A stretch of DNA of 64,000 nucleotides from the NCBI RefSeq assembly GCF_008087665.1, contig NZ_CP042912.1, positions 1,612,001 through 1,676,000 on the forward strand, in the 5' to 3' direction. Below, piece after piece: positions 18,813 through 28,035 of this stretch. Under the pieces are notes generated by a model, which worked only from the letters and a program-made list of their open reading frames with translations, had not been told where the DNA came from and did not search any database. Positions within the stretch are counted from its first letter, which is position 1; every line of letters starts with the position of its first letter. Source of the stretch: Mariniblastus fucicola. Lineage in GTDB: Bacteria > Planctomycetota > Planctomycetia > Pirellulales > Pirellulaceae. The translations under genes and the position numbers were made by a program.

Positions 18813-20975
18813 TCAGGGATCAACATGAAAAAGCCGATGGATCACATCGAACGCGTTGCCATCCAGGTCGCGACCGTTGATGCTGACCCGGTAAGTGCCG
18901 GGCGGCAGCGTGGCGGATAAGCTCCAGGAGCCTGGCGTTCGCTGAGCCGACAAATAGACGCTCGATCGTGAGAACGAATTGCCGTTCCAGAATTCTAACG
19001 AATTGACGTCGCGAATGCGGAGCTCAAAATCTTCCAGCTGCGGCTGCACACCGCTAACGGCGCTTCCGTGTAGGTCCACTGTGCCGGCAAAGCATTGAGC
19101 GTAGCTTGGACTGTCAAGCGTGACACGGGACGTGACTTTGCCCAGCCGGAACGTGACCGATTCGGGGGACTGAAACGTCGACGACCAATCGAGCCCCCAA
19201 ACCCAGGCCTTAGCCAAACCCGCCGGCGGTTGGTCGCCGAAATCAAGCGGCAACTTCCACGTCGTTAGCATCGCATTCGGATGAGCGAGCGTTGCGGACA
19301 CCTGCTTGAAAGCGTCGGACCACTGGCTCCCGTCCCAAAACTTTCCCGTGGTCAAGTCGCGGATTGCGATTCGAACTTCCCGAGTCGAGACAGCCGATTC
19401 TGCGATTCCTTCAAGCGTGTAGGGATACTCCAACGGTTCAAGATCGAAGTACGGTTTGCGAAAACTGGCAGACGCCGGGGCCCAGCTCTTCATTTTTCGA
19501 AGCTTGTTGGCGAAAGTCTGTTTGTTGCTGAGCGGAATTTGGCTGTAGATGTTTTCGATTTGATCCGGGTCGCGACTCAAGTTGAAATACTCGCGTCCGC
19601 CTGTCGCCCACTCAACGTAAATCGCGGTCTTCAGTCGCAGGCCCGTCGAAGCAAATTCATGCTCGGCTCCGAACATGGTCCGCGTCTCAAAATTCTCAAT
19701 CAACACGCTGTCACGCACCGCAGCGGCGTTCTCTGGATTCGCAATCACACTGGCAAACGAAACACCATCGACAAAGCTCGGGGTCGAGCCACCGGCCAGC
19801 TGAACGATCGTCGGCCCGATATCGATATGTGCCAACAAGTGACTGGATCGGCCAGGATCAATGCCCGGACCGGCGACCAACAGAGGCACGTTTGTGGCGC
19901 GATCGACAGCGACTCCTTTGGAAACCAGACGATGGTGCCCGAGGGCAAAGCCGTTGTCTGACGTGACGAAAATGTAAGTGTTGTCCGTCAGTCCCTGCTC
20001 TTCCAGCGTCGCAACGATGTCTCCGACCATATCGTCAACGCTCTTCATTGCCAAAAGCCGTTCCCGAAAGTGCGTTGCCAGGTATTCGTGCGAATACGGG
20101 CTGATGAGAGACATGTGTTTCAGTGGCCCAGAGCGGTCGCTCATGTCGGCCTCGTTATAGGAAGGCGATTCTGGCGGCGTCGCGTCAGGCCACAGGTGCG
20201 AATACTTGTCCTCGTACATTTCGCCGGAATCAACTTGCTGACGATGAGGTCCAAACGGGTTGAGGAAAAGGAAGAACGGTTTTTCATTCTGAGCGTTCGC
20301 TTGCCGCTCGATCAGTTCGATCGAGTCCGCTGCTTCCGCGTTGGTGCGATAAATTCCCGGAGCCAATCGTTCCGAGTACGGACCTGGCCCGCCACGGTTG
20401 GTGATGCGATACGTTTCAAAATATCGACCGCCAACGGAAGAGTAAAAATCGTCCCAGCCTTCCGGGATCATGAAGAGTGTTTGATGATGCAGAAACTTTC
20501 CGACGTGCATCGTGTGATAACCCGCGTCCTGCATCCACGTGGAGAGGTCATCGCTGGCATGCCCGCGCTCGACATAGGATCGCATTCCACCATCGAACCC
20601 ATAGGAAGCCTGGACATCCGGCTCGTTGACTCGGATGCCGCAGTGGTGAGCGTATTGCGATCGAAGCAGGCAGGCTCGCGAGGGCCCGCACAGCGGTGTC
20701 GTGGCGTGAACGTTTGAGAATTTAACGCTGCGTCCGGCCAGCTGATGCAGATTCGGAAACCGTTCGGCGAGTGTGCTGTCGGAGAACATTTCCGCGTCAG
20801 CATCATCCAGGTTGATCAAAATGATATTGGGCTTGGCAACCGGTTCGCTTGCGGCCAACGCCTGCATCGGTTCTGCGGAAGGCAAGCAGTTGATGAGGAA
20901 AACGACAACGAATAAAGTCGTGTAACGGTATCGTGGCTTCCGGCTTCGCATTGATCCTGTCCGCATTTCGTTCAA
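18813..20975 (-). CDS. Secreted type I sulfatase with C-terminal tandem module
   Basis: A 720-residue enzyme hydrolysing sulfate esters, probably of marine polysaccharides, in the periplasm or outside. The N-terminus has a hydrophobic export signal (TTLFVVVFLINCL) after a basic start. The formylglycine motif CGPSR lies at residues 96-100 (Cys type), and the metal-binding Asp pair is in NLDDAD. VTSDNGFALGHH is the conserved second half. After the sulfatase domain, residues from about 515 to 720 hold two copies of an Ig-like unit with the pattern IRDxxxxxFWxGxxxS, a likely carbohydrate- or surface-binding module. Alternative ATGs are at 20966 and 20951. Confidence 0.9.
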   Translation of the reverse strand: MNEMRTGSMRSRKPRYRYTTLFVVVFLINCLPSAEPMQALAASEPVAKPNIILINLDDADAEMFSDSTLAERFPNLHQLAGRSVKFSNVHATTPLCGPSRACLLRSQYAHHCGIRVNEPDVQASYGFDGGMRSYVERGHASDDLSTWMQDAGYHTMHVGKFLHHQTLFMIPEGWDDFYSSVGGRYFETYRITNRGGPGPYSERLAPGIYRTNAEAADSIELIERQANAQNEKPFFLFLNPFGPHRQQVDSGEMYEDKYSHLWPDATPPESPSYNEADMSDRSGPLKHMSLISPYSHEYLATHFRERLLAMKSVDDMVGDIVATLEEQGLTDNTYIFVTSDNGFALGHHRLVSKGVAVDRATNVPLLVAGPGIDPGRSSHLLAHIDIGPTIVQLAGGSTPSFVDGVSFASVIANPENAAAVRDSVLIENFETRTMFGAEHEFASTGLRLKTAIYVEWATGGREYFNLSRDPDQIENIYSQIPLSNKQTFANKLRKMKSWAPASASFRKPYFDLEPLEYPYTLEGIAESAVSTREVRIAIRDLTTGKFWDGSQWSDAFKQVSATLAHPNAMLTTWKLPLDFGDQPPAGLAKAWVWGLDWSSTFQSPESVTFRLGKVTSRVTLDSPSYAQCFAGTVDLHGSAVSGVQPQLEDFELRIRDVNSLEFWNGNSFSRSSVYLSAQRTPGSWSLSATLPPGTYRVSINGRDLDGNAFDVIHRLFHVDP

Positions 20976-21171
20976 TCCATGAGTTTGGCCTCATTAAGGT
21001 AACTCGAACGAGTACGGAGATGTTGCCAGAAGGTTCATGCGACGCAGAATTGGTGATGAAACGGAATCGTTTTTGGTCGCCAACGAAGAAAATGTGACAA
21101 CCTCGTTAGCCACGAGTTTCGATTTGCGGATAAGCATCAAATTAAATTTTTGGTAAACGATTGGGCCAGAC

Positions 21172-22467
21172 ATGAATTTCAGGAACCTTACCGCGATCGC
21201 GTTCGTAGCCTGCTTCTGCGTTTCGAACCTGTTCGCGCAAGACGCGTCCGATTCCGAAAATTCAGACTGGCCTCAGATTCTTGGCGCAAACCGCAACGGA
21301 GTTTTGGCCGACAGCGTCACGCTGGGTTGGCAGAAAACGCCAGACGTAATATGGGAGACCGAAATCGGCGAAGGATTCTCCGGTCCCGTTATTGTCGATG
21401 ACGAACTGATCCTGTTTCATCGTCCCGACGGCGCGCGAGGGAAATTTTTGATCGTCGAAAAGTTCAACGTGACCGACGGCCGGTCAGTTTGGAAGCAAAA
21501 GATCGCGTCGCAGTATCGCGGGGCGATGGACGGCGATGCAGGGCCGAAGGCGACGCCGGTGATTCAGGACGGATTTGTGTATTGCTACGGTCCCGACGGT
21601 GAGCTGGCCTGTCTTGAGTTCGATACTGGAAAAATTGTCTGGGAACTGAACGCTCGGAAGAAATTCAATGCATCAGAAGGCTACTTTGGCTGCGGCTCTT
21701 CGCCATTGGTCGTCGACGGCAAAGTCCTGCTGAACGTGGGCGGAAGAAAGGGCGCTTCGGTCGTCGCCTTTGATGCGAGCGATGGAGAAGTTTTGTGGAA
21801 AGCGATTGACGACGAAGCCAGCTATTCGTCGCCGATTGTTGTTGAGCACGATGGCAAAAAGATGGCTGTTTTTCTGACACGAACCCGATTCGTGGGGCTC
21901 GACGTTGATTCCGGGAAGGTGTTGTTTTCGAACTCGTTTGGCAAACGTGGTCCGACAGCCGTGGCGTCGATGCCTGTCGCCTTCGGCAGTAAACTTTTTG
22001 CGAACGCAGCGTATCGAGTTGGTGCAACGGTCGTCGATCTGAAGAACCTGAAAACCGCGGGTGACGAGATCGCTCCGGATTGGTCCAGTGAGAACGCGTT
22101 CGCAAGTCACTACGGAACCCCCGTCTTCTTCAACGGTCATTTCTATGGAACCAGTGGCCGGGAAGATATGCGGAACGGTTCTTTTCGCTGCCTCGAAGCG
22201 TCGACGGGCGACGTTAAATGGGACCAGGATTCGTTTCCTGTTGCCCACACCTTGCTGATCGGTGAGCAGTTGTTGGTGCTGGACTATGAGGGCAAGCTGA
22301 GCCTGATTGAGCCGTCGCCTGCCGGGTTTCAACAAATTCAATCGGCGACCATTTTTAATGGCCCAACGCGCTCAATTCCTGCTTTCTCTGATGGGAAATT
22401 GTTTTTTCGGTCCAACGCAAAATCACGAGTCGGAAAACTGGTCGCGATCGACGTCAGCGAAAAATAG
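21172..22467 (+). CDS. Secreted PQQ-like beta-propeller protein
   Basis: A 431-residue protein with a signal peptide (LTAIAFVACFCVSNLFAQ) and repeated WxxxI/GGSPVxxxGxV-type blades: SDWPQILGANRNG, VIWETEIGEGFSGPVIV, FGCGSSPLVVDGKVLLNVGG, SYSSPIVVEHDGKKM. This is the PQQ_2/BamB-like eight-bladed fold, common as a secreted family in planctomycetes. No catalytic dehydrogenase residues for PQQ are recognisable, so it is probably a binding or assembly protein rather than an enzyme. It stands alone, between the divergent sulfatase gene and the TPR gene downstream. Confidence 0.85.
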   Translation: MNFRNLTAIAFVACFCVSNLFAQDASDSENSDWPQILGANRNGVLADSVTLGWQKTPDVIWETEIGEGFSGPVIVDDELILFHRPDGARGKFLIVEKFNVTDGRSVWKQKIASQYRGAMDGDAGPKATPVIQDGFVYCYGPDGELACLEFDTGKIVWELNARKKFNASEGYFGCGSSPLVVDGKVLLNVGGRKGASVVAFDASDGEVLWKAIDDEASYSSPIVVEHDGKKMAVFLTRTRFVGLDVDSGKVLFSNSFGKRGPTAVASMPVAFGSKLFANAAYRVGATVVDLKNLKTAGDEIAPDWSSENAFASHYGTPVFFNGHFYGTSGREDMRNGSFRCLEASTGDVKWDQDSFPVAHTLLIGEQLLVLDYEGKLSLIEPSPAGFQQIQSATIFNGPTRSIPAFSDGKLFFRSNAKSRVGKLVAIDVSEK

Positions 22468-22618
22468 TTCGCATTTTGACCAAGTCAGTGACCAAGTCAG
22501 CTTTCTCAATCGTCAGTCTTTCTCTGTTCAGCATAGGCTGCGAGCATTTTGTTTGACGGGCGCTGCGTGTTGGCGGATAATGAACAGGTTGTAAACCTAC
22601 CTTAATTCGTTCTTCCAT

Positions 22619-25600
22619 ATGTCGAATCGTTGTCCAAGCTGTAGCCGAACCTTGGCGGCCTTTGCAATCAATTGCGATGATTGCGGTTGGTCACTCAATA
22701 CGTCTGTCGATGAGCCCGCGATCTCGTCGCAGGGCGCGACAACAGCCACGGCAGTGAAGGGGACAAAAACTGCAGCGTCCCAGGGTGCGAAGGCTCCTCG
22801 CTCAAGTCGCGAAGCTGATGCTCATCTCGAAAAGGCGATGCAGCGAATTGAAAAGGAATCTTACGAGGCGGCCGTTCGATCGATCAATCGTGCCATCGTG
22901 GCCGCGCCGCTGAACCGGATCGGAGAATGTTATTCGCTGCGAGGCTATTGTCATCTGAAGCTGGACGATTTCGTGCGTTCGGAAAAAGACTGCACCGAAG
23001 CAATTCGACAGAGCTGGAACGATGCTCAAACTTTCGCGTGGCGTGCAGCCGCGCGTGGCGAGCAAAACCGCTGGCGGCATGCGTTTAGCGATTTGGAAAA
23101 AGCCTGGCATCTGTCGGATGATGATCGCGACCGGTTCACAGGCTTGATGGATTCCTATTCCGATGCTTGCGAAGCGTGGTTCGAGAAACAGGAGCCGACT
23201 CCAGCAACGTTGTCGGAGATGGGTTGGGTTCACTACTGCCGCAGTCGTTACAGGAAAGCGGAAGATTGCTTCGAGAAGGCAATCGAAATGGACGCGGATT
23301 ATGCTCTCGCGGCTGCTGGTCTGGCAAAACTGATTTTCGAAAACAAGTCATCGACTGGTCGTTACCGTTCGGATCGTGCCAGAGAAGTCCTGCAGCATTG
23401 TGCGGTTGCGATGACAGGCGATTCTGAATGCCATCAGGTTGTTCTGCCGATTCGGATCAAGATCCATCGCAGTAAAGCAGATCTCGATCGCGCGATGGAA
23501 GACCTGAACCACCTTTCTGCGCTTGCGAAAGACGACTCGGAACTGGCCGTTCGGTGCTGCCGTTTGCGATTCGAAGCGGGCGACTATATGGTCGCGATTC
23601 AGGAGCTTTCGAAAATGCTCAAGTCGGATCCACCGCCTGCGGACGCGCTTTTGCTGCGAGGCGATTGCTACCGGGAAATCAGAAACCACTCGTTGGCGAT
23701 CGTCGACTATTCGCGGTTTCTGAAGCTGCGGCGAAACGACACCGATGCGTTGGCTCGACTTGCGGAATCCAAATTGGCGATCGGGAAAGTTGACGAAGCT
23801 TTGTCGGAAGTCGAGCATGCGATCGATATCGATGAGGCCTGTTTTTCAGCCTATATTTGCCGTTCAAAAATCAAACTTCAACAAGGTAAGCTCGACGAAG
23901 CGATCACGGATTGCCGCAAGGCTTCGCTGATCGACAACAGCCAGCCTCAGGTCTTTGCGACGCTGGCCTCCATCAATTTCAAATTGGGCCGATATACCGA
24001 ATCGATCGAAGAATATTCTCGGGCGATTGAGTTGGAAGAAGATGTGCGGCTGAAGGCCAACTTGTTGTATCTGCGAGGCATCGCGTTGTACGAACTTGGC
24101 AGGTACCAGGCATCGTATGCGGACTTTAAAAAGGCCTGCCACTATCGCCCCAATCATGCCGGCAGTTGGATTTGGAAATCCGCGGCCTGTGCCCGGCTGG
24201 AAAAATGGACGGACGCGATTGCAGGGTTGCAGTCGGCGATCGCGACACGTCCTTCATCTCAGGATGAGTATCGCAAGCTGGGGGCTCCGGTGGCGACCAA
24301 GGCGATCGAGTTTTTTGATCGACAGCAGCAACGCGGGCAAGCGACGCCGGATCTGTTTCGCCGTCGTGCGCTGGCGCTGCAGTTTTTGGGTGAGTTTGAC
24401 AAGGCGATTGAGGACTACACAAATGCCTTGAGGCTGGACGCGGACAACGTCGAGACATTGATTCGTCGTGGGCAAACTTTGTACTCCGTTGGCAAGAACG
24501 ATGAAGCCATCAAGGATTTTAAATCTGCGATCAGGCGTGACCGCGGAAACGATCAGGCTCTTTTTCAGTTGGCGAATACGCGTTTCGATATGGGGCAGTA
24601 CGCGACGGCGCTTCGTGACGTGAAACTCGCGATCGAAAGCTCGCCTCGTAATGTTCGGTACTACGGTCTGTATGCGGACGTGTTGCAGAAACTTGGTCAA
24701 CATGAAGGCGTCATCGAAGCGCTCGATCGCGCGACGTTGCTCGATTCGACAGATCCGGTGACGTATCAAAAACGTGGCCAGGTGCATATGCTGCGACGCA
24801 ACTACGTCAACGCGATCAGTGACTTTACGCGTTCCCTAGAGCTCAGCCCTAATCAGCCTGAGGTCACGTTGGCGAGAGGCCAGGCGTATCTCAAGGCCGA
24901 TCAGCCGCAACAGGCGATCGAAGACTTCGAAAGAGTGTTGACGCAGAATCTTGGGATGGCCAAGGCTTATTCTGGACGCGCCGCCGCGATGGCAACGCTG
25001 GGGCGGCACGAATACGCACTGATCTGGCTGACAAAAGCTTTCCATCGTTTTCAACGACCACGCGATCTTTCCGAGCTTGTGTTTGCGCGTGGCAAGATTT
25101 TCGTATTGATGGGACGCCCCGCGCCGGCCATCGATGACTTTACGACCGTCGCCAGATTGATGGAAGAAGACGACAAAACGGTTGCCGCGGCACGCTATGC
25201 ACGGGCTATCGCCAGATACGGTTTGGACCAGCCTGAGAAAGCCAAGCGTGATTTCGCCAAAGTCTTTAAGCTTGATCCGAGAAACGAACACGCGGCTCTC
25301 GCGTTGCAGTGGCTCAACGATCCCGAAAGTTGCGACAAGCCGAAGTTGCTGGAACCTGCAACCGAGATCGTTCGACCGACTCGGCCGGGAGTGGTGCGTT
25401 CCGCAGTCACGCTCACGACGCCGCCGAAAGACTGGACGGCGGAGAAACCGTATCACACTTGGATTTTGAGAACGCTGGATAAAAAAGAATACGGTCCGAT
25501 GTCACGCGAGACATTGAACTTGTGGATTGAAGAAGGCCGCGTTGATTTCGGTATGAAGCTGTTGAGAGCTGACTGGTCCAAATGGAAGCGTGCCGAGAAA

Positions 25601-25672
25601 ATTTTTAACGAGCTGGGCGTTTCGTCGGAGCCGCCGGAATCGGACGAGAACGTGGACGTGCGACCCGAGTAG
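22619..25672 (+). CDS. Large TPR protein with N-terminal zinc ribbon and C-terminal GYF_2 domain
   Basis: The product is 1017 residues. It opens with a zinc-ribbon-like CPSC...CDDC (C5, C8, C19, C22), then a Ser/Thr/Ala-rich linker. From about residue 65 to 900 there are many tetratricopeptide repeats (for example DYTNALRLDADNVETLIRRG and DFTRSLELSPNQPEVTLARG). The C-terminus (about 945-1000) has YHTWILRTLDKKEYGPM then W-rich segments, matching GYF_2, a peptide-binding module found at the ends of many planctomycete proteins. No signal peptide or membrane span, so it is cytoplasmic and probably a scaffold. The partner is unknown. Confidence 0.85.
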   Translation: MSNRCPSCSRTLAAFAINCDDCGWSLNTSVDEPAISSQGATTATAVKGTKTAASQGAKAPRSSREADAHLEKAMQRIEKESYEAAVRSINRAIVAAPLNRIGECYSLRGYCHLKLDDFVRSEKDCTEAIRQSWNDAQTFAWRAAARGEQNRWRHAFSDLEKAWHLSDDDRDRFTGLMDSYSDACEAWFEKQEPTPATLSEMGWVHYCRSRYRKAEDCFEKAIEMDADYALAAAGLAKLIFENKSSTGRYRSDRAREVLQHCAVAMTGDSECHQVVLPIRIKIHRSKADLDRAMEDLNHLSALAKDDSELAVRCCRLRFEAGDYMVAIQELSKMLKSDPPPADALLLRGDCYREIRNHSLAIVDYSRFLKLRRNDTDALARLAESKLAIGKVDEALSEVEHAIDIDEACFSAYICRSKIKLQQGKLDEAITDCRKASLIDNSQPQVFATLASINFKLGRYTESIEEYSRAIELEEDVRLKANLLYLRGIALYELGRYQASYADFKKACHYRPNHAGSWIWKSAACARLEKWTDAIAGLQSAIATRPSSQDEYRKLGAPVATKAIEFFDRQQQRGQATPDLFRRRALALQFLGEFDKAIEDYTNALRLDADNVETLIRRGQTLYSVGKNDEAIKDFKSAIRRDRGNDQALFQLANTRFDMGQYATALRDVKLAIESSPRNVRYYGLYADVLQKLGQHEGVIEALDRATLLDSTDPVTYQKRGQVHMLRRNYVNAISDFTRSLELSPNQPEVTLARGQAYLKADQPQQAIEDFERVLTQNLGMAKAYSGRAAAMATLGRHEYALIWLTKAFHRFQRPRDLSELVFARGKIFVLMGRPAPAIDDFTTVARLMEEDDKTVAAARYARAIARYGLDQPEKAKRDFAKVFKLDPRNEHAALALQWLNDPESCDKPKLLEPATEIVRPTRPGVVRSAVTLTTPPKDWTAEKPYHTWILRTLDKKEYGPMSRETLNLWIEEGRVDFGMKLLRADWSKWKRAEKIFNELGVSSEPPESDENVDVRPE

Positions 25673-25765
25673 CGAGTGCGGACAACTGGCTTGGTCGGGT
25701 AACTGCGAGTCAGCGGGCAACTGAGAATAGTCGGGCTACTCGCAAGCTGACGACGTTGGCGACTG

Positions 25766-26212
25766 TCAGACCGGCGCCGCAACCGACTCGGTGATTGGGT
25801 TGTTCTTGGCTCCAGCCAGGACGCCACCAAGCCAACCCATCGGCAAGTAGGCGACGATCAGATCGAGCGCATTGAACCAGATGGGGCCTCCGAGCATGTT
25901 GATCGCCGCAATGCCGCCGATTAGAAAAAAGAAACCGATGCCAATCGCGATCGGCAGCTTGTAGCTCGCCGCGATCTTCGCCGCCACGAACGCGCCAACC
26001 AATGTTCCAATCGCGTGGCCCAAAAATGGGAAGATGAAGTTAGCCGGACCGAACAGTTTCATGCTCTCGGCAAGTTTCTCCATCGTCGAAACGTCAGCGC
26101 CTTCCGGCATCGGCACAATCACTGGACCGATAGAAACGAGGATGATGTTCGCGATTGAGCCAAGGACGATTCCTGCGACGACAGCGATGATGTTTCGAAG
26201 CAGATTGGGCAA
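25766..26212 (-). CDS. Small integral membrane protein, unknown function
   Basis: A 148-residue protein with four hydrophobic segments: residues about 8-32 (IIAVVAGIVLGSIANIILVSIG), 60-82 (FIFPFLGHAIGTLVGAFVAAKI), 88-108 and 116-136. There is a conserved-looking acidic turn (MPEGADVSTMEKLAESMKLF) between the first two. I do not recognise a named family. The stop at 25766 leaves 93 bp to the convergent TPR gene. The start ATG at 26212 is followed at once by a helix, which suits a membrane protein. Confidence 0.7.
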   Translation of the reverse strand: MPNLLRNIIAVVAGIVLGSIANIILVSIGPVIVPMPEGADVSTMEKLAESMKLFGPANFIFPFLGHAIGTLVGAFVAAKIAASYKLPIAIGIGFFFLIGGIAAINMLGGPIWFNALDLIVAYLPMGWLGGVLAGAKNNPITESVAAPV

Positions 26213-26365
26213 GGTGTATTTCGTCGTGATGGAAGTTGTCAGTCAGAATTTCGAAAACCGAACTCAGGCTGTTCGCGCACCAATATCAATGCTTGATACT
26301 CGGACGGGCCAGAGCTGATGGTATCGCAAATCGAGCACGCACGCAAAACCGCAGCCGTAATGTGG

Positions 26366-26502
26366 CTAGGCGCTGTTTGGTAAATGTGAGCGGCAAGGCG
26401 CTAGCCGCCGTTCCATTGCGCTTTTTAACGGCGGCTAGCGCCTTGCCGCTCATGTTTGGCCGCGTTGATGACATGAAAATCAATTTGTCAAACAGTGCCT
26501 AG
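26366..26502. repeat. MITE-like repeat, copy A
   Basis: A 137-bp element with 19-bp terminal inverted repeats (CTAGGCRCTGTTTGRYAAA pattern, two mismatches between ends). It shares both ends with copy B at 38444-38531 in inverted orientation, including the GACATGAAAATCAATTTG block. In its middle is a perfect 25-bp inverted repeat (26388-26412 and 26427-26451, 14-nt loop) built on GCGGCAAGGCGCTAGCCGCC, absent from copy B. It has no coding capacity. The right end is the CTAG into which the IS element inserted. Confidence 0.85.
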
Positions 26503-26581
26503 TACTACAGCGCTAGGTTGATATTTGAGAATGAGTTGAAATTTGGGATTCTATATCGTTCATGCACAAGGAGGTGCTTTG

Positions 26582-27856
26582 ATGGATGGTACTTGGATTC
26601 GTCAGATGAAACCAGCTTTGACACGTTTTCTGAATCGGTTCTCAGATTGTTTTAGTCGAAAAGATACCCGTGCTCATATGCCAACGTATGTTCAGGGTCA
26701 GCTATCAAACCTTGCTCGCAAGAGTGTTGAGCCCATTGCACTGGCTGCAGGAGTTCCCGTTCGCACGCTTCAGGAGTTTCTTGCTCAATACGCATGGAAT
26801 GAAGACGCCGTGCGAGATCGTCTGCAACAGATGGTGGCAACCGAGCGAGGTAGCAAGCGTGCCATCGGCGTGTTTGACGAAACGAGCGATGTCAAGAAAG
26901 GCACCAAGACGCCTGGCGTTCAGCGTCAGTGGTGTGGCAAGGTTGGCAAGACCGATAACTGCATGGTGACGGTTCATCTTGCTTTTGCTCAGGATGACTT
27001 TCACTGCTTGCTTGATGGTGAGTTGTTCCTTCCTGAGAGCTGGTCTGAAGATCGCGAGCGTTGTCGCGTTGCCGGGATCCCCGACGAGATGGTGTATCAG
27101 CCAAAGTGGAAGATCGCACTGGAGCTTTACGATCGCGCGCTGTCCAACGGTCTGGAGTTTGAGTGGATCACCTTTGACGAAGGCTACGGCTCCAAAGGCC
27201 CGTTTTTACGAGCTCTTGATGCCAAAGCACAGTTATTCATCGGCGAGGTTCCGGTTTCAATGACCGGCTGGATCAAGAAACCCGGGCTCCAACATCCTCC
27301 CAAAGATCCGTGTCGTGGTCGGCCGCAAAAAGGTGCGCGAGTTGCCAAAGACAATCCCAAAGCTCAGCCGTTTCGCAAACTGCTGGAAGAATCCACGCGG
27401 TTCACGAATCAGTCATGGGAGCGTTATCGCGTCAAAGATGGAGATAAAGGTCCCATGGTCTGGGAAGTCAAGCATGCGATGATTTATCGTCCTGACGGCA
27501 AGAGTGTTTCGAGCAAGCGTTGGCACTTGTTGGTGGCTCGTAACCCACTCAAGCCGGATGAGATCAAGTACTTTCTCAGCAACGCGCCGGCTGCAACAAG
27601 CGTTCAAAAGTTGTTGCTCGTTGCCTTCAGCCGCTGGCATGTCGAACGTTGCTTCCAGGATCAAAAGCAGGACATTGGACTCGACGCCTGGGAGGGCCGG
27701 AAGTATCTCGGGCTCAAACGACACATGATTCTGTCGTGCGTAAGCTACCTGTTCTTGACGAAGATGCGAGAAAAGCTCGGGGGAAAAAAAATCAGGGTTC
27801 ACCGTCTATCAGGTTCACGACGCCGTATCGGCACTGGTCCAGACTTGGTGGCTTAA
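26582..27856 (+). CDS. IS701-family DDE transposase, frameshifted
   Basis: The start at 26582 has a strong AAGGAGGTG ribosome-binding site, better than the upstream in-frame start at 26543. The DDE residues are recognisable: Asp in GVFDETS (about residue 99), Asp in ITFDEGYG (about 198) and Glu in RWHVERCFQDQKQDIGLD (about 354). After LTKMREKLG the frame hits a run of five G then eight A (27779-27791) and ends in 21 unrelated residues at 27856, while the expected C-terminus continues in another frame. All three catalytic residues precede the shift. Either the gene is newly broken, or slippage on the A-run makes the full protein, or the assembly has one base too many. Confidence 0.85.
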   Translation: MDGTWIRQMKPALTRFLNRFSDCFSRKDTRAHMPTYVQGQLSNLARKSVEPIALAAGVPVRTLQEFLAQYAWNEDAVRDRLQQMVATERGSKRAIGVFDETSDVKKGTKTPGVQRQWCGKVGKTDNCMVTVHLAFAQDDFHCLLDGELFLPESWSEDRERCRVAGIPDEMVYQPKWKIALELYDRALSNGLEFEWITFDEGYGSKGPFLRALDAKAQLFIGEVPVSMTGWIKKPGLQHPPKDPCRGRPQKGARVAKDNPKAQPFRKLLEESTRFTNQSWERYRVKDGDKGPMVWEVKHAMIYRPDGKSVSSKRWHLLVARNPLKPDEIKYFLSNAPAATSVQKLLLVAFSRWHVERCFQDQKQDIGLDAWEGRKYLGLKRHMILSCVSYLFLTKMREKLGGKKIRVHRLSGSRRRIGTGPDLVA

Positions 27857-28025
27857 GGGGCGGGCATCGTCGGCGCTACTGGACCGGGTTGCCGCTACGA
27901 TTCAGTACCACCAACAACGAAACGCAAAAGCAACACGATCACACACCAAGAGAACACGCCAAAAACTCCGGAGAATTGGCATCAAAGTAAGCAAAATCAA
28001 ACGTTGCTACTGGGATTCAACCTAG
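27786..28025 (+). pseudogene. Out-of-frame C-terminal part of the IS701 transposase
   Basis: In the frame one base ahead of the upstream ORF, the DNA encodes KKSGFTVYQVHDAVSALVQTWWLKG and continues with RVAATIQYHQQRNAKA, the typical IS701 transposase tail, to a TAG that lies inside the right terminal repeat. Removing one base from the G5A8 run would fuse it to the upstream part. It is not an independent gene. Confidence 0.8.
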
Positions 28026-28035
28026 CGCTGTAGTA

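Larger units (their letters stand above)
26503..28035 (+). mobile_element. IS701-like insertion sequence
   Basis: A 1533-bp element with perfect 19-bp terminal inverted repeats (TACTACAGCGCTAGGTTGA at 26503-26521 and its reverse complement at 28017-28035). It is flanked by a CTAG direct repeat (26499-26502 and 28036-28039), consistent with a 4-bp target duplication. It carries one transposase gene whose C-terminal part is out of frame. The right-hand CTAG provides the TAG stop of the DUF1501 gene; the left-hand CTAG is the end of the MITE-like repeat. The undamaged ends and target duplication suggest a fairly recent insertion. Confidence 0.92.

Noticed and set aside
27779-27791. Programmed -1 frameshift in the transposase
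   Set aside because: The downstream coding frame is +1 relative to the upstream one, so a -1 slip on A AAA AAA would enter the wrong frame; slippage or an extra base remain possible.
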